DNA of 64,000 nt from Lentzea sp. NBRC 105346 (GTDB lineage Bacteria > Actinomycetota > Actinomycetes > Mycobacteriales > Pseudonocardiaceae), in assembly GCF_030269605.1 (NCBI RefSeq), contig NZ_BSTQ01000002.1, forward strand, positions 310,001 through 374,000. The letters are read 5' to 3'. The position numbers were made by a program, and so were the translations under genes. The notes beneath the pieces were generated by a model. It worked only from the letters and a program-made list of their open reading frames with translations. It made no database searches and had not been told where the DNA came from. Below, one piece after another: positions 43,104 through 52,062 of this stretch; position 1 is the stretch's first letter; each line of letters begins with the position of its first letter.

Positions 43104-43481
43104 ATGGGGCTTCTCGACGGAATCATGGGCAATGCGTCACGGGTCGACCCGGCGGCCGCGGCCAAGGAGTTCGGCCGGCTGCTGACCCAGGGGGAACAGA
43201 TCCACGCCGCCTACCAGCTGGTGCGCGACTCGTTCCTGTTCACCGACCGGCGGCTGATCCTGGTGGACAAGCAGGGCATGACGGGCCGGAAGGTCGAGTA
43301 CCACACCATTCCGTACCGCAGCATCACGCACTTCAGCGTGGAGACCGCCGGGACGTTCGATCTGGACGCGGAGCTGAAGATCTGGCTGTCCGGGTCGGCC
43401 ACGCCGATCCAGAAGCAGTTCGGCAAGGGCGTGGACGTGTACGAGGTACAGGCGCTGCTGACCACGTTCGTGTCGCGCTGA
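43104..43481 (+). CDS. Bacterial PH-domain protein (YvbH type)
   Basis: A 125-residue single bacterial pleckstrin-homology domain (bPH_1). The seven-strand barrel motifs are visible: LVRDSFLFTDRRLILVDKQG, then EYHTIPYRSITHFSVETAG and the LKIWLSGSATPIQKQF strand, ending with the capping helix KGVDVYEVQALLTTFVSR. Such proteins may oligomerise into rings; a ligand is not known. There is no membrane segment. The ATG has no strong ribosome site. It is divergent from the PaaK-like gene. Confidence 0.86.
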   Translation: MGLLDGIMGNASRVDPAAAAKEFGRLLTQGEQIHAAYQLVRDSFLFTDRRLILVDKQGMTGRKVEYHTIPYRSITHFSVETAGTFDLDAELKIWLSGSATPIQKQFGKGVDVYEVQALLTTFVSR

Positions 43482-43561
43482 GCAGCACCCCCTCTGGCCT
43501 GCACGGATAGGATTCACCGAACCGGGTGCATCACGACGGTCGGGTGAGTTCTCTGGTTGTC

Positions 43562-44134
43562 ATGAGCATTGTTGCGGCAAAATCCGTGGTCGTGTCCGAC
43601 GACAACGGAGCCCTGCTCGCGGCCGCCGCGCGAGGCCACCAGGCTTCGTGGAACGAGCTGGTCCGCCGGTACAACTCGCTGCTGTGGTCGATCGCGCGCA
43701 GTTTCCGGCTGAGCACGCAGGACGCGTCGGACGTCGTGCAGAACACCTGGCTGCGGCTGGTCGAGAACCTCGACCGGATCCGCGATCCCGAGCGGCTCGG
43801 CGCGTGGCTCGGGACGGCCGCCAGACGGGAGTGCCTGCAGCACCTCAGACGCAACGCGCGGCATACGAAGGACGTCCCGGCGGAGGGACTGGCGGAGCTC
43901 GCCGACGAAGGGCCGGGCGTGGACGCCTCGCTGTTGCTCGAAGAGCGCGACGCGGAACTGTGGCTGGCGGTGTCCAAGCTGTCGGACCGGTGCGCACAAC
44001 TATTGCGCGTGCTCATGGCGTCGCCGCCGCCGAGCTACGCCGACGTCGCCGAGATTCTCGGCATGCCGGTCGGCAGCATCGGGCCGAACCGGATTCGGTG
44101 CCTGGAGCACCTCCGGAAGCTGGTGGGACCGTGA
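43562..44134 (+). CDS. ECF-type RNA polymerase sigma factor (second in window)
   Basis: A 190-residue sigma factor. Region 2 lies at about 20-95 (NELVRRYNSLLWSIARSFRL, then DASDVVQNTWLRLVENLDRI) and region 4 at about 125-185, where the helix-turn-helix is SYADVAEILGMPVGSIGPNR, then IRCLEHLRKL. The GSIGPNR wording is typical of a large actinobacterial ECF group whose genes often stand before a small beta-sandwich gene and a CHAT or subtilase gene. Here the small partner follows with a 4-nt overlap but no CHAT gene does. ATG 43562 was chosen; a GTG about 36 nt downstream (at VSDDNG) is a possible alternative. Confidence 0.88.
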   Translation: MSIVAAKSVVVSDDNGALLAAAARGHQASWNELVRRYNSLLWSIARSFRLSTQDASDVVQNTWLRLVENLDRIRDPERLGAWLGTAARRECLQHLRRNARHTKDVPAEGLAELADEGPGVDASLLLEERDAELWLAVSKLSDRCAQLLRVLMASPPPSYADVAEILGMPVGSIGPNRIRCLEHLRKLVGP

Positions 44135-44553
44135 ACGACGAAGAACTGCTGGACCGGTTGCGCGCAATCGCGTCCGAAGTGGACGGTGTGCCGGAGCTCG
44201 TGCACGAGGAGGCTCTCGCGGCACTGGAGACGCGGCGGATGGGCGAACGGCTCGCCGAGCTCATCGCGGACTCACTGCAGGACCTGAACGAATCGGTGCG
44301 CGCGGCGGAACAGATCCGGTCGCTCACGTTCGAGGCCGGTGAGGTGTCGATCGAGGTGCAGCTCGACGACACGCTCCGGGGACTGGTCACCGGCGCGTCC
44401 GGCACCATCACCATCGAGACGCCAGGCGGGAGCACGACGGTCCGGCTCGACGAGAGCGGCTGGTTCACGTTCACCGGCGACATCCGGACGGCCCGCCTGA
44501 GAGTGCGGACGGACGACGGGACCGAGGTCGTCACCGGCTGGTTCACCAACTGA
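44131..44553 (+). CDS. ECF-sigma-coupled beta-rich protein of unknown function
   Basis: A 140-residue protein whose GTG start overlaps the stop of the ECF sigma gene (GTGA). The first 65 residues are helical (LLDRLRAIASEVDGVPELVH, then LAELIADSLQDLNESVRAAE). The last 75 form a beta-sandwich-like run: LTFEAGEVSIEVQLDD, TLRGLVTGASGTITIET, FTFTGDIRTARLRVRTDDG, TGWF. Proteins with this plan are regularly encoded beside ECF factors in actinobacteria and may control them, but no zinc-finger or membrane helix of a classic anti-sigma factor is present. Function is inferred only from position. Confidence 0.75.
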   Translation: MNDEELLDRLRAIASEVDGVPELVHEEALAALETRRMGERLAELIADSLQDLNESVRAAEQIRSLTFEAGEVSIEVQLDDTLRGLVTGASGTITIETPGGSTTVRLDESGWFTFTGDIRTARLRVRTDDGTEVVTGWFTN

Positions 44554-44611
44554 AACTTTTGGTCCATACCATTCCGTCGTCCGCGCAAGGATCTTGCACA
44601 ACACTGGCGGC

Positions 44612-45430
44612 ATGAAACGTGCCATCGCCATCGCACTGATCATCACGGCGACCATGACCGGTGTCGCGAGTGCCGACGTCGGTCCGTGGGTGACGCAGGG
44701 CTCGGACCGGGCCCGGCCGGACACCGAGAGCCAGGGGCTGGCCACCGTCATCCGCGGCGGAAGCGGCCAGATCCGGTACACCGGGTTCGGCACCATCCCG
44801 GCCGACGTCCGCAACCGCGGGTGGGACCACGTGGGCGATCCCGGCTCGCGGCTCGGCTACTACGTCGAGCCGTACCAGAGCGAGTCGTCGCGCAACAAGA
44901 TGTTCCGCGTCCAGGCGCCCAACGGCACGTGGTCGGAGTACGTGCACCAGCGCGAGTCGTGGGAGCTGTACAACAACTCGTTCGCCGCGATCTCCCCCGA
45001 CGGCCGATGGCTGGTGTCCGGAGAGTGGGGCGACACGACGCGCCTGCTCGTCTACCCGTCGCCGGGCATCGCGTTCACCACGCCGGGCCAGAACCTGCCG
45101 TACTCGTCCGCGATCCGGCTCAACCGCACGGTCAGCGACATCCAGGGCTGCGAGTTCACCACCGCCACCCAGTTGCTGTGCACGTCGGACGGATCCGGCA
45201 AGCAGCTGCTCCAGGTCGACCTCGCGGGGCAGCTGTCGGGCGGTGACGTTTCAGGGAACGTCACCGCCCTCGGTCAGCTGCCGCTACAGAGCGCGTGCTC
45301 CGGCACGTTCGAGGTCGAGGGCGTCGACTACGACGTCCGGGACGGCACGCTGCGCGTCATCGTGCTGTCGCCGGGGTGGTGCGTCGCCCTGGACAGCAAG
45401 ACGTGGCGGTTCAAGAAGATTGGATCCTGA
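44612..45430 (+). CDS. Secreted beta-propeller-like protein of unknown function
   Basis: A 272-residue protein with a clear Sec signal peptide (MKRAIAIALIITATMTGVAS, cleavage near residue 21). The mature part has repeated strands such as NSFAAISPDGRWLVSGEWGD, TRLLVYPSPG and TATQLLCTSDGSGKQLLQVD, which recall WD40 or lactonase-type blades, but the repeat count is low and no catalytic motif is evident. Two cysteines in CEF and CSGTF could pair. It lies 58 bp after the sigma-coupled gene on the same strand and could be a target of that sigma factor; nothing else ties them. It converges with and overlaps the MEDS gene by 20 nt. Confidence 0.7.
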   Translation: MKRAIAIALIITATMTGVASADVGPWVTQGSDRARPDTESQGLATVIRGGSGQIRYTGFGTIPADVRNRGWDHVGDPGSRLGYYVEPYQSESSRNKMFRVQAPNGTWSEYVHQRESWELYNNSFAAISPDGRWLVSGEWGDTTRLLVYPSPGIAFTTPGQNLPYSSAIRLNRTVSDIQGCEFTTATQLLCTSDGSGKQLLQVDLAGQLSGGDVSGNVTALGQLPLQSACSGTFEVEGVDYDVRDGTLRVIVLSPGWCVALDSKTWRFKKIGS

Positions 45431-46421
45431 CGGTCCAGCCCTCGGCGCCGGACCGGATGTCGACGTAGTCGCACACCTGCCGCGTGAACCACAGCCCTTG
45501 ACCGGGCTGTGGTTCCAGCGCGTCCGGCGGCCGGAACCCGATCAGCAAGTCCTCGATCTGCCCCGTTGGGCTGAAAACCTCACACACCGACGTGGCCACC
45601 TGGGCCGACGCGGAAAAATTGTCAGACCCCGGCGGTACGCTCTGAGCGCATAAGGAAGCGCGCGGGGGAAGCGGCCACGTATAGACGACACCCGCCTCGG
45701 CCATGTGCAGCACCTCGGCCACCGCGGACTCGAACACACCGGCCTCGACCGCATTGAGCCCGTGCGACCGAGCCTGCTCGCCGACGAACCGGCACACCGC
45801 GTCGGCGTTTCCGTCCAGCGCCATCGCGCGCGCGTCAGCGGGACGCGGTGGCAGGGGCGCGGCGTCGAGGCGAGCCATCAGCGCCATCGGGTTCTGGTAG
45901 GCCGTGCTGACACGCCGTTCCGGCCCATGCATCTCGGTGGGATGCGTGCGCCGCGCGGCGTCGATGATCTCGGGACTGGCCGCGCGGGTGTCGTACGGGC
46001 AGATCACGTTGAGCGCCAACGGGGCCAGCAGCAGGTTGAGCATCGCCTCGTAGCGCACCCACTCGGCGATCTCGCGGGCGGACGAGCCCGCGCGGCCCGT
46101 CCAGTCCGGTTCGGCGACCGCGTGCATGGCGCCGCTAGGCCCGGCGTTGAGCGCGATGTAGCCCGCGGCCTTCGCGAGGGTGTTGGGCGCGGACCCGTCG
46201 TACCACGACGAGCTGGGGATGAACGTGACCTGCTCGCGGTCGCGGCCTAACGCGTCCCGCACGAGATCCATCTTGGCCGGGCTGCTGATCATCAGCGGTG
46301 GGGGTTCGTGCTCGGCGGCGATGCCCTCCAGCAGGAACGGCACGGTCACCGCGACGAACTCGTCGTCGGAGCCGTGGACCGCGACCCTGTGATCGAACGC
46401 CCCGTCTGGTCGTGCACTCAT
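45411..46421 (-). CDS. MEDS-domain sensor with C-terminal HATPase-like domain
   Basis: A 336-residue regulator of the RsbA-like family common in actinobacteria. The N-terminal MEDS (DcmR sensory) domain covers about 10-185: HRVAVHGSDDEFVAVTVPFL, LLEGIAAEHEPPPLMISSPA, then SAREIAEWVRYEAMLNLLLA and NVICPYDTRAASPEIIDAAR. The C-terminal 130 residues align with GHKL ATPase-like anti-sigma modules (VFESAVAEVLHMAEAG, DLLIGFRPPDALEPQPGQGL, then GLWFTRQVCDYVDIRSG), with a weak ATP-binding set. Such proteins switch stress sigma factors in response to an unknown cue. GAGAGGAG before the ATG is a strong ribosome site. Its upstream region is the repeat array. Confidence 0.85.
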   Translation of the reverse strand: MSARPDGAFDHRVAVHGSDDEFVAVTVPFLLEGIAAEHEPPPLMISSPAKMDLVRDALGRDREQVTFIPSSSWYDGSAPNTLAKAAGYIALNAGPSGAMHAVAEPDWTGRAGSSAREIAEWVRYEAMLNLLLAPLALNVICPYDTRAASPEIIDAARRTHPTEMHGPERRVSTAYQNPMALMARLDAAPLPPRPADARAMALDGNADAVCRFVGEQARSHGLNAVEAGVFESAVAEVLHMAEAGVVYTWPLPPRASLCAQSVPPGSDNFSASAQVATSVCEVFSPTGQIEDLLIGFRPPDALEPQPGQGLWFTRQVCDYVDIRSGAEGWTVRIQSS

Positions 46422-46948
46422 TCGGTTCTCCTCTCGGTCGCCGGCACGCCGGCCGGCTTGATCACCGCCACGCCCCCGCTCAGTTCACCGCCACGCCCGG
46501 CCGGCTTGATCACCGGCAACCCCAGGTCACCACCGCGCCCGCCGGCTCGATCACCGTCACGCTGGCCACCCCGGTCACACCAGTCACTTCAGCCACACCA
46601 GTCATGCCAGCCACTGCAGTCACGTCAGCCATCCCGGGCACCAGCCACCGCAGGCACAGCAGTCACTTCAGCCACAGCGGTCACCTCAGGCACACCAGTC
46701 ACTTCAGTCACTGTGGTCACTGCGGTCACACCAGCCACTGCAGCCATCCCAGGCACACCAGCCATCTCAGGCGCACCAGCCACCCATCACCTCAGCCACC
46801 CCACTCAGCCGCCCAGGTCAGGGCCGGGGCCGCCGTTTCGAGCCGGAGGACATCGACGCGCTGGTGCGCGCTGTTCGAGTCACGCTTGGCCACCCCAGTC
46901 ACACCAGCCACACAAGACACCCTGGTCACACCAGCTACACCAGCCACC
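46422..46948. repeat. Gene-free repeat region with three 45-bp units and degenerate 9-bp tandem repeats
   Basis: This 527-bp gap has no normal gene. From about 46449 to 46563 the sequence GCCGGCTTGATCACCG or a variant recurs three times at roughly 45-bp steps. From about 46563 to 46800 runs an array of degenerate 9-bp units of consensus GYCACNNCA (for example GTCACACCA, GTCACTTCA, GCCACTGCA), and a second short run covers about 46887-46965, reaching the 3' end of the NB-ARC LuxR gene. The units are a multiple of three and keep one frame open as a Val-Thr-Pro-like repeat, but I see no start site or downstream domain, so I treat it as non-coding. Confidence 0.75.
46813..46890 (+). pseudogene. 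Coding-like remnant between the two repeat runs (possible MerR/BldC-type HTH tail)
   Basis: A short frame beginning near 46819 reads RGRRFEPEDIDALVRAVRVT, which resembles the end of a MerR/BldC or excisionase-type helix-turn-helix domain. It has third-position GC typical of genes but no start, and it runs straight into 9-bp repeats on both sides. It looks like a scrap of a lost gene caught in the array. The identification rests on about 20 residues and is tentative. Confidence 0.3.
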
Positions 46949-49117
46949 TCAGTCACCATCACGCCCACCAGCAATCCAAGCCGCGATCTGGCTGCGCGAA
47001 CTGAACCCGAGCTTCCCGAGAATCCGCTCCACGTGCCCCTCCGCAGTCCGCCGAGCAATCACCAGCCGATCCGCGATCTCGGCATTGCTCAACCCCTCCG
47101 CCACCAGCCCGGCGACCTCCAACTCCCGCCGAGTGAGCGCAGACCCCTTCCCGACAGGCCGACCCACGTCAACCCGCTCGAGCGCATAAGAAACCCCCCA
47201 GTCCAGCCCCCGAGCACGCCCCCGCCGATAGGCGAGCTCAAACCCCCGCTCCCCCACCCGTTTGGCCCGCTGAGCCGCGTTGTAATGCAAAGACCCGAAC
47301 CGATTGATGTCGATATCGCGCCACACCCCGTCGGCCACCCCGAGAAGCACGGCAGCACGCTCGTCGCGCTGCCGTGCGGAAGCGATCACCGCGAGCAGGT
47401 CGAGGGTGAGTCCGATACCGACCATGTCGTGCAGCGGATGCTTGAGCGCGAGGGCCTCCCGCGCGTAAGCATCCGCGGTCTCCCATTCGTCCTTCACAGT
47501 GTGCGCCAACGCAAGCACGCGCAAGACGTACGACAGCACCCACTCCTCACCCGCACGCTGACACGTGATCCGCGCGCGGCGGCACACCTGGATCGCCAGG
47601 TCCGCCTCGCCACCGAACGCATACGAAGCGGCCAGCTCGACGTGGTCGAGCAACGCAAGGCTCATCAGCTGCCCGTCAACCACCGGCCGCGCCACAGCCG
47701 ATTCGAAAATCGAGCGAGCGAGCGAAACGTCGTCGCTGAACAACGCCATCAGTCCCACGACGTGGTCGGCGTGCGCGGCCTCGGCAAAGGCGCCGAGCGA
47801 GAGCGCGAGCTCCGAAGCCTCCTGAGCCAGGGCGCTGCCGGTGCTCAGGTCCTCCACGCAGTTGGCGAGCAGCCCCGCGACCCAGAGGCCGCGCGCCCGC
47901 GAGGCCGTCGGCTGAGGGTTGGCCTCGAGCGTGAGCTCCAGCCAGTAGCGGCCTTCCAAACGCGCCGAACAGCCGTGCCAGTAGAACCACAGGCTGCCGG
48001 CGAGCCGCAGTCCCATCAGCGCCTCGCCGGGCGTGGTGAGGCAGTAGTCCAGCGCGGCGCGGATGTTGTCCTGTTCGGCGCGCAGCAACGCGACCGTCGA
48101 GCGTTGCCCCGGCCCGAACCACTTCCGTTCGCAGTCGGCGGCGAGCGCCAGGAACCAGTCCCGATGCCTGCGCCGGATGCCGGGATCGGCGAGCTTCTCG
48201 CGACCGTAGTGCCGGATGGTGTCGAGCATCCGATATCGCAGCCGGTCGCTGTCGCGTTCCCGGATCAGCACCGACTTGTCGACGAGCCCGGCGATCGCCT
48301 CGAGCACGTCCGGCACGTCGGGGCCCGCGCACACGGCCTCCGCCGCGTCCAGCCCGAAGCCGCCGGCGAACACCGACGCCCGCGCCCACACCAGCTGCTC
48401 CTGCCGGGTGCACAGCGCGTAGCTCCAGTCGACCGTCGCGCGCAGCGTCTGGTGGCCGTCCAGCTTTTCCACCAACTGTTCGATCCCCTGGTCCCGCAGC
48501 CGGACCGCGGCGAGCTCGATCGCCAGCGGCAGCCCGTCGAGCGTCCGGCACAACGCGCTGACGGCGTCGCGGTTCTCGGCGGTGACCTGGAAACCCGGCG
48601 CCACCACCGCCGCCCGGTCGGCGAACAGGCTCAGCGCCGCGTCCTTGAGCGGCCCGATCTCGAGCAGGTGCTCCTCGGTGAGCCCGAGGCGGTGCCTGCT
48701 CGTGGCGACGAACCGGATGGCCGGCACGTTGCGCAACAGGGTGGCGACCAGCGCGCTGCACGTCTCGATGACGTGCTCACAGTTGTCCAGCACCACCAGC
48801 AGACGCCGGTCCCGCAACCGTTCTACCAGCGCCTGCTCCGGCGACAGGTCGGCGAAGTCGTCCAGCCGCAACGCCTGCGCCATCGCGACCGGCACCAGCG
48901 CCTCGTCCTCGATGTCCTGTAACGCCACCAGCCACACGCCGTCCGGGAACGCCCGCTGCACCGCACCGGCGAGCCGGACGGCGAGGCGCGACTTGCCCAC
49001 CCCGCCCGGCCCCGTCAACGTCAGCAGGCGCGTCGACGACAGGGCCTGCTTGGCCGCCGCCAGCTCCTCTCGCCGGTCCACAAAGCTCGTCGCCTCGAGT
49101 GGCAGTGATCCCACCAT
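46949..49117 (-). CDS. LuxR-family regulator with N-terminal NB-ARC ATPase
   Basis: A 722-residue regulator of the large STAND class. Walker A is LTLTGPGGVGKSRLAVRLAG (about 29-48), Walker B is LLVVLDNCEHVIE, followed by ATSRHRLGLTEEHLLEIGPL and the GLPLAIELAAVRL sensor of NB-ARC proteins. A TPR-like region follows and the LuxR helix-turn-helix is at the C-terminus (LTRRELEVAGLVAEGLSNAE, then ADRLVIARRTAEGHVERI). The start at MVGSLPLEATSFVDRREEL was preferred because it matches family members; an ATG 63 nt upstream is an alternative. It is divergent from the nSTAND1-WD40 gene with 128 bp between. Its 3' end runs into the 9-bp repeats. Confidence 0.89.
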   Translation of the reverse strand: MVGSLPLEATSFVDRREELAAAKQALSSTRLLTLTGPGGVGKSRLAVRLAGAVQRAFPDGVWLVALQDIEDEALVPVAMAQALRLDDFADLSPEQALVERLRDRRLLVVLDNCEHVIETCSALVATLLRNVPAIRFVATSRHRLGLTEEHLLEIGPLKDAALSLFADRAAVVAPGFQVTAENRDAVSALCRTLDGLPLAIELAAVRLRDQGIEQLVEKLDGHQTLRATVDWSYALCTRQEQLVWARASVFAGGFGLDAAEAVCAGPDVPDVLEAIAGLVDKSVLIRERDSDRLRYRMLDTIRHYGREKLADPGIRRRHRDWFLALAADCERKWFGPGQRSTVALLRAEQDNIRAALDYCLTTPGEALMGLRLAGSLWFYWHGCSARLEGRYWLELTLEANPQPTASRARGLWVAGLLANCVEDLSTGSALAQEASELALSLGAFAEAAHADHVVGLMALFSDDVSLARSIFESAVARPVVDGQLMSLALLDHVELAASYAFGGEADLAIQVCRRARITCQRAGEEWVLSYVLRVLALAHTVKDEWETADAYAREALALKHPLHDMVGIGLTLDLLAVIASARQRDERAAVLLGVADGVWRDIDINRFGSLHYNAAQRAKRVGERGFELAYRRGRARGLDWGVSYALERVDVGRPVGKGSALTRRELEVAGLVAEGLSNAEIADRLVIARRTAEGHVERILGKLGFSSRSQIAAWIAGGRDGD

Positions 49118-49245
49118 GTTCAGCAGTGCCCCCCAGGGGTTCGGCCGGACGCAGGGTAAGCGCTCACCTCTCGTCGTCAACGAGAAGACACTCGATCGGG
49201 TAGCCCATGACGCTGTGCAATCAAACGATGGGAGGATGTCGACCC

Positions 49246-51927
49246 GTGCCCCGTGCTGAACGACCGCTGGATTCCGACGGCTCCTCTCTCACCGACTTCG
49301 CCGGCGATCTGCGGAAACTGCGCGAACAGGCCGGAGCCCCGACCTACCGCGAACTCGCGGGCAGGGCGCATTTCTCCGCATCGTCGCTGGCCGAGGCCGC
49401 GGGCGGCCGCAAGCTCCCCACCCTCGACGTGACGCTGGCGTACGTCGGCGCGTGCGGCGGTGACACCACGTCGTGGGAACGGCGCTGGAAGGAACTGTCC
49501 GAGGAGCTCTCCGGCAACGGCGTCGCCTCGGAACATCCGCCCTACGCAGGGCTTTCCGCGTTCGGCGCGCAGGACGCCGACCGGTTCTTCGGCCGCGACC
49601 AGCTGGTGCGGCAGCTGTGCGAACTGGTCGCGGCCCGCCGGTTCACGGCCGTGATCGGGCCGTCCGGGTCGGGCAAGTCGTCGCTGCTGCAGGCGGGACT
49701 GCTGCACGCGCGGGCGCACGGGCGGAACGGCCTGGAGACGGGCCCATCGGTGCTGATCACACCGGGCCCCCGGCCGATGCGGCGGCTGACCGGGCTCGAC
49801 CCGGACGCGCTGCTCGTCGTGGACCAGTTCGAGGAGCTGTTCACGGTGTGCCGCGATGCCGAGGAGCGCGCCCGGTTCGTCGCCGCGCTCGGCGAGCACC
49901 ACGTCGTGATCGGGGTGCGGGCGGACTTCTACGCGCACTGCGCGCAGTACCCGGACCTGGTGGAGGTGCTGCGCGAGGGCCAGCTGCTGGTCGGCCCGAT
50001 GACCACCGACGAACTGCGCTCGGCGATCATCGATCCCGCGACACGGGCCGGCTGCCGGGTGGAGCACGCGCTGGTGGCCAAGGTGATCGAGGACGCGACC
50101 GGGCAGCCGGGCGTGCTGCCGCTGGTGTCGCACGCGCTGCTGGAGACGTGGCGGCGACGCAAGGGCAACCTGCTCACGCTCGTCGGGTACCGGACCGCCG
50201 GCGGCATCACCGACGCGATCGCGCGCACCGCCGAGACCGCGTACGAGTCCCTGTCGCCGGACCGGCGGGAGATCGCGCGGGACGTGTTCCTGCGGCTCGT
50301 CGCGCTCGGCGAGGGCACCGAGGACACCAAGCGGCGGCTGTCGCTGACCGAGCTCGACGACGACGCGTCCGCGGTGCTGGAACACCTCGCGCAAGCCCGG
50401 CTCGTGACGGTCGACCGGACGAGCGTGGAGATCACCCACGAGGCGCTCATCCGCTGCTGGCCGCGGATGCGGGCGTGGCTCGACGAGGACCGCGAGGGCC
50501 TGCGCAGGCACCGCGAACTGACCGCGGCGACCGACGCGTGGGAGGCGCTCGACCGCGACCCCGGCACGCTCTACCGGGGTGTCCGGCTCGCGCTCGCCCG
50601 TGAACTGCCGCGGCTCACCACGCGGGAACGCGAGTTCGTCGACGCCAGCGTCGCGCTGGAGACCGCCGAGCAGACCTCCGCGCGGCGCCGCACGAAACGC
50701 ATGCGGTATCTGGTCGCGCTGCTCGCGATGCTGTTGGTCGTGAGCACGGTCGCGACGATCCGGGCGGTGCGGTCCGAGGCGACGGTGACCGCGCAGCGCA
50801 ACTCGGCTCTGGCGCAGAAGGCCGCGGCGGCCGCGATGACGTTGCGGCAGACCGATCCGGCGCTGGCCGCGGAGCTCGCTCTCGCCGCCTACCGGCTGGA
50901 GGCGTCGGACGAGACGCGCGACGGTCTGCTCAGCATGGTGACCGCGCCGGTCGCCGGGCACACCGACTACGTCAACGCGGCGCTCTTCACCCCGGACGGC
51001 AAGCGGCTCGTGACCGCGGGCAAGAACAAGACGGTCCGCATCTGGGACCTCTCGAACCGCCGCGAGCCCAGACAGGTCGCCCTGCTCGACATCGGGCACA
51101 ACGCGCACTCGCTCGCGATGACCCCGGACGGCAGGCGGATCGCGGTCGGGGGCGGCGGCACGCTGGCGGCCCAGGTGTGGGACATCAGCGGCACGCCGGC
51201 GAAGATCGCGACCGTGCGTGGTCACACCGACGTCATCTACTCGGTCGCGCTCAGCGCGGACGGCGGGACGCTCGCGACCGGAAGCTGGGACCACACCGTC
51301 AAGTTGTGGGACGTCGCGACCGGCCAGGAGCTCTCGACCGTCGGTGGGTTCACGCTCAACGTCAAACCGGTCGCGTTCAGCCCGACCGGCCACACGCTGG
51401 CGGCGGGCAGCGACGACCGGACCGTCCGCCTGTGGGACACCACCGATCCGCGCCACCCGGTCGAGCTGGGTGTGCTGACCGGCCACGAGAACTTCGTGAC
51501 GAGTGCGGCGTTCAGCCCCGACGGCCGGTACCTCGCGACCGGCAGCGACGACCACACCGTGCGGCTGTGGGACGTCGCGGCACGCCGGGAGGCCGCGGTG
51601 CTCAGGGGTCACGAAGACGTCGTGATGACGGTGGCGTTCAGTCCCGACGGCCGCACCCTGGCGAGCGGCGCCATCGACCGGACCGTGCGGCTGTGGGACG
51701 TCGGGAAGCGGACACCGCGCGATGTGCTGCGCTGGACCGAGGGATTCGCGTCCGTGGCGATCGGCCCGGACGGCACGCTCGCGACGGCCGCCAACGACGC
51801 CACCGCCCAGCTGTGGGATCTCGACGTCGCGCATGCGGAAGCCGTGGCCTGCAAGGGTTCCACGCACCTGACCCAGGAACAGTGGGATCGGCACTTCCCC
51901 GGCGTCGGCTTCGATCCGCCCTGCTGA
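49246..51927 (+). CDS. nSTAND1-WD40 sensor protein with N-terminal HTH and a membrane helix
   Basis: An 893-residue signalling protein. An XRE-like helix-turn-helix occupies about 15-75 (FAGDLRKLREQAGAPTYREL), then an nSTAND1 NTPase with Walker A IGPSGSGKSSLLQ (137-149) and Walker B LLVVDQFEELFT. One membrane helix is predicted at about 490-510 (VALLAMLLVVSTVATI). The C-terminal 350 residues form seven or eight WD40 blades, each ending near a VRLWD or KLWD motif (for example DRTVRLWDTTD, DHTVKLWDVAT). Such proteins are widespread in mycelial actinomycetes, and related STAND proteins serve in conflict or stress signalling. The GTG start has GGGAGG 10 nt upstream. A terminator follows at 51936. 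Confidence 0.9.
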   Translation: MPRAERPLDSDGSSLTDFAGDLRKLREQAGAPTYRELAGRAHFSASSLAEAAGGRKLPTLDVTLAYVGACGGDTTSWERRWKELSEELSGNGVASEHPPYAGLSAFGAQDADRFFGRDQLVRQLCELVAARRFTAVIGPSGSGKSSLLQAGLLHARAHGRNGLETGPSVLITPGPRPMRRLTGLDPDALLVVDQFEELFTVCRDAEERARFVAALGEHHVVIGVRADFYAHCAQYPDLVEVLREGQLLVGPMTTDELRSAIIDPATRAGCRVEHALVAKVIEDATGQPGVLPLVSHALLETWRRRKGNLLTLVGYRTAGGITDAIARTAETAYESLSPDRREIARDVFLRLVALGEGTEDTKRRLSLTELDDDASAVLEHLAQARLVTVDRTSVEITHEALIRCWPRMRAWLDEDREGLRRHRELTAATDAWEALDRDPGTLYRGVRLALARELPRLTTREREFVDASVALETAEQTSARRRTKRMRYLVALLAMLLVVSTVATIRAVRSEATVTAQRNSALAQKAAAAAMTLRQTDPALAAELALAAYRLEASDETRDGLLSMVTAPVAGHTDYVNAALFTPDGKRLVTAGKNKTVRIWDLSNRREPRQVALLDIGHNAHSLAMTPDGRRIAVGGGGTLAAQVWDISGTPAKIATVRGHTDVIYSVALSADGGTLATGSWDHTVKLWDVATGQELSTVGGFTLNVKPVAFSPTGHTLAAGSDDRTVRLWDTTDPRHPVELGVLTGHENFVTSAAFSPDGRYLATGSDDHTVRLWDVAARREAAVLRGHEDVVMTVAFSPDGRTLASGAIDRTVRLWDVGKRTPRDVLRWTEGFASVAIGPDGTLATAANDATAQLWDLDVAHAEAVACKGSTHLTQEQWDRHFPGVGFDPPC

Positions 51928-51935
51928 CCCAGTTC

Positions 51936-51974
51936 GGCCGGTTCCATCCGCCCCCTTCGCGGATGGAACCGGCC
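51936..51974 (+). terminator. Terminator of the nSTAND1-WD40 gene
   Basis: Perfect 16-bp arms (51936-51951 and 51959-51974) with a 7-nt loop start 8 bp after the WD40 gene's stop codon. It separates that gene from the alpha-galactosidase gene on the same strand, whose own leader begins after it. Confidence 0.8.
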
Positions 51975-52062
51975 GACCGAACGTGAGAATACTTCACGAC
52001 GGACCGCGCACTGCTCTACGGTGGGCAATCGGGCCGCCACCCGCCGTCAGAAGGGCACGTCA

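Noticed and set aside
46563..46800. CRISPR array
   Set aside because: The units are contiguous, 9 bp long and degenerate, without spacers, and no cas gene is present.
46298..48922. 874-codon open frame on the plus strand across the repeats and the NB-ARC LuxR gene
   Set aside because: Its second half is the antisense of a clear NB-ARC regulator and its first half is the 9-bp array; no start signal or domain.
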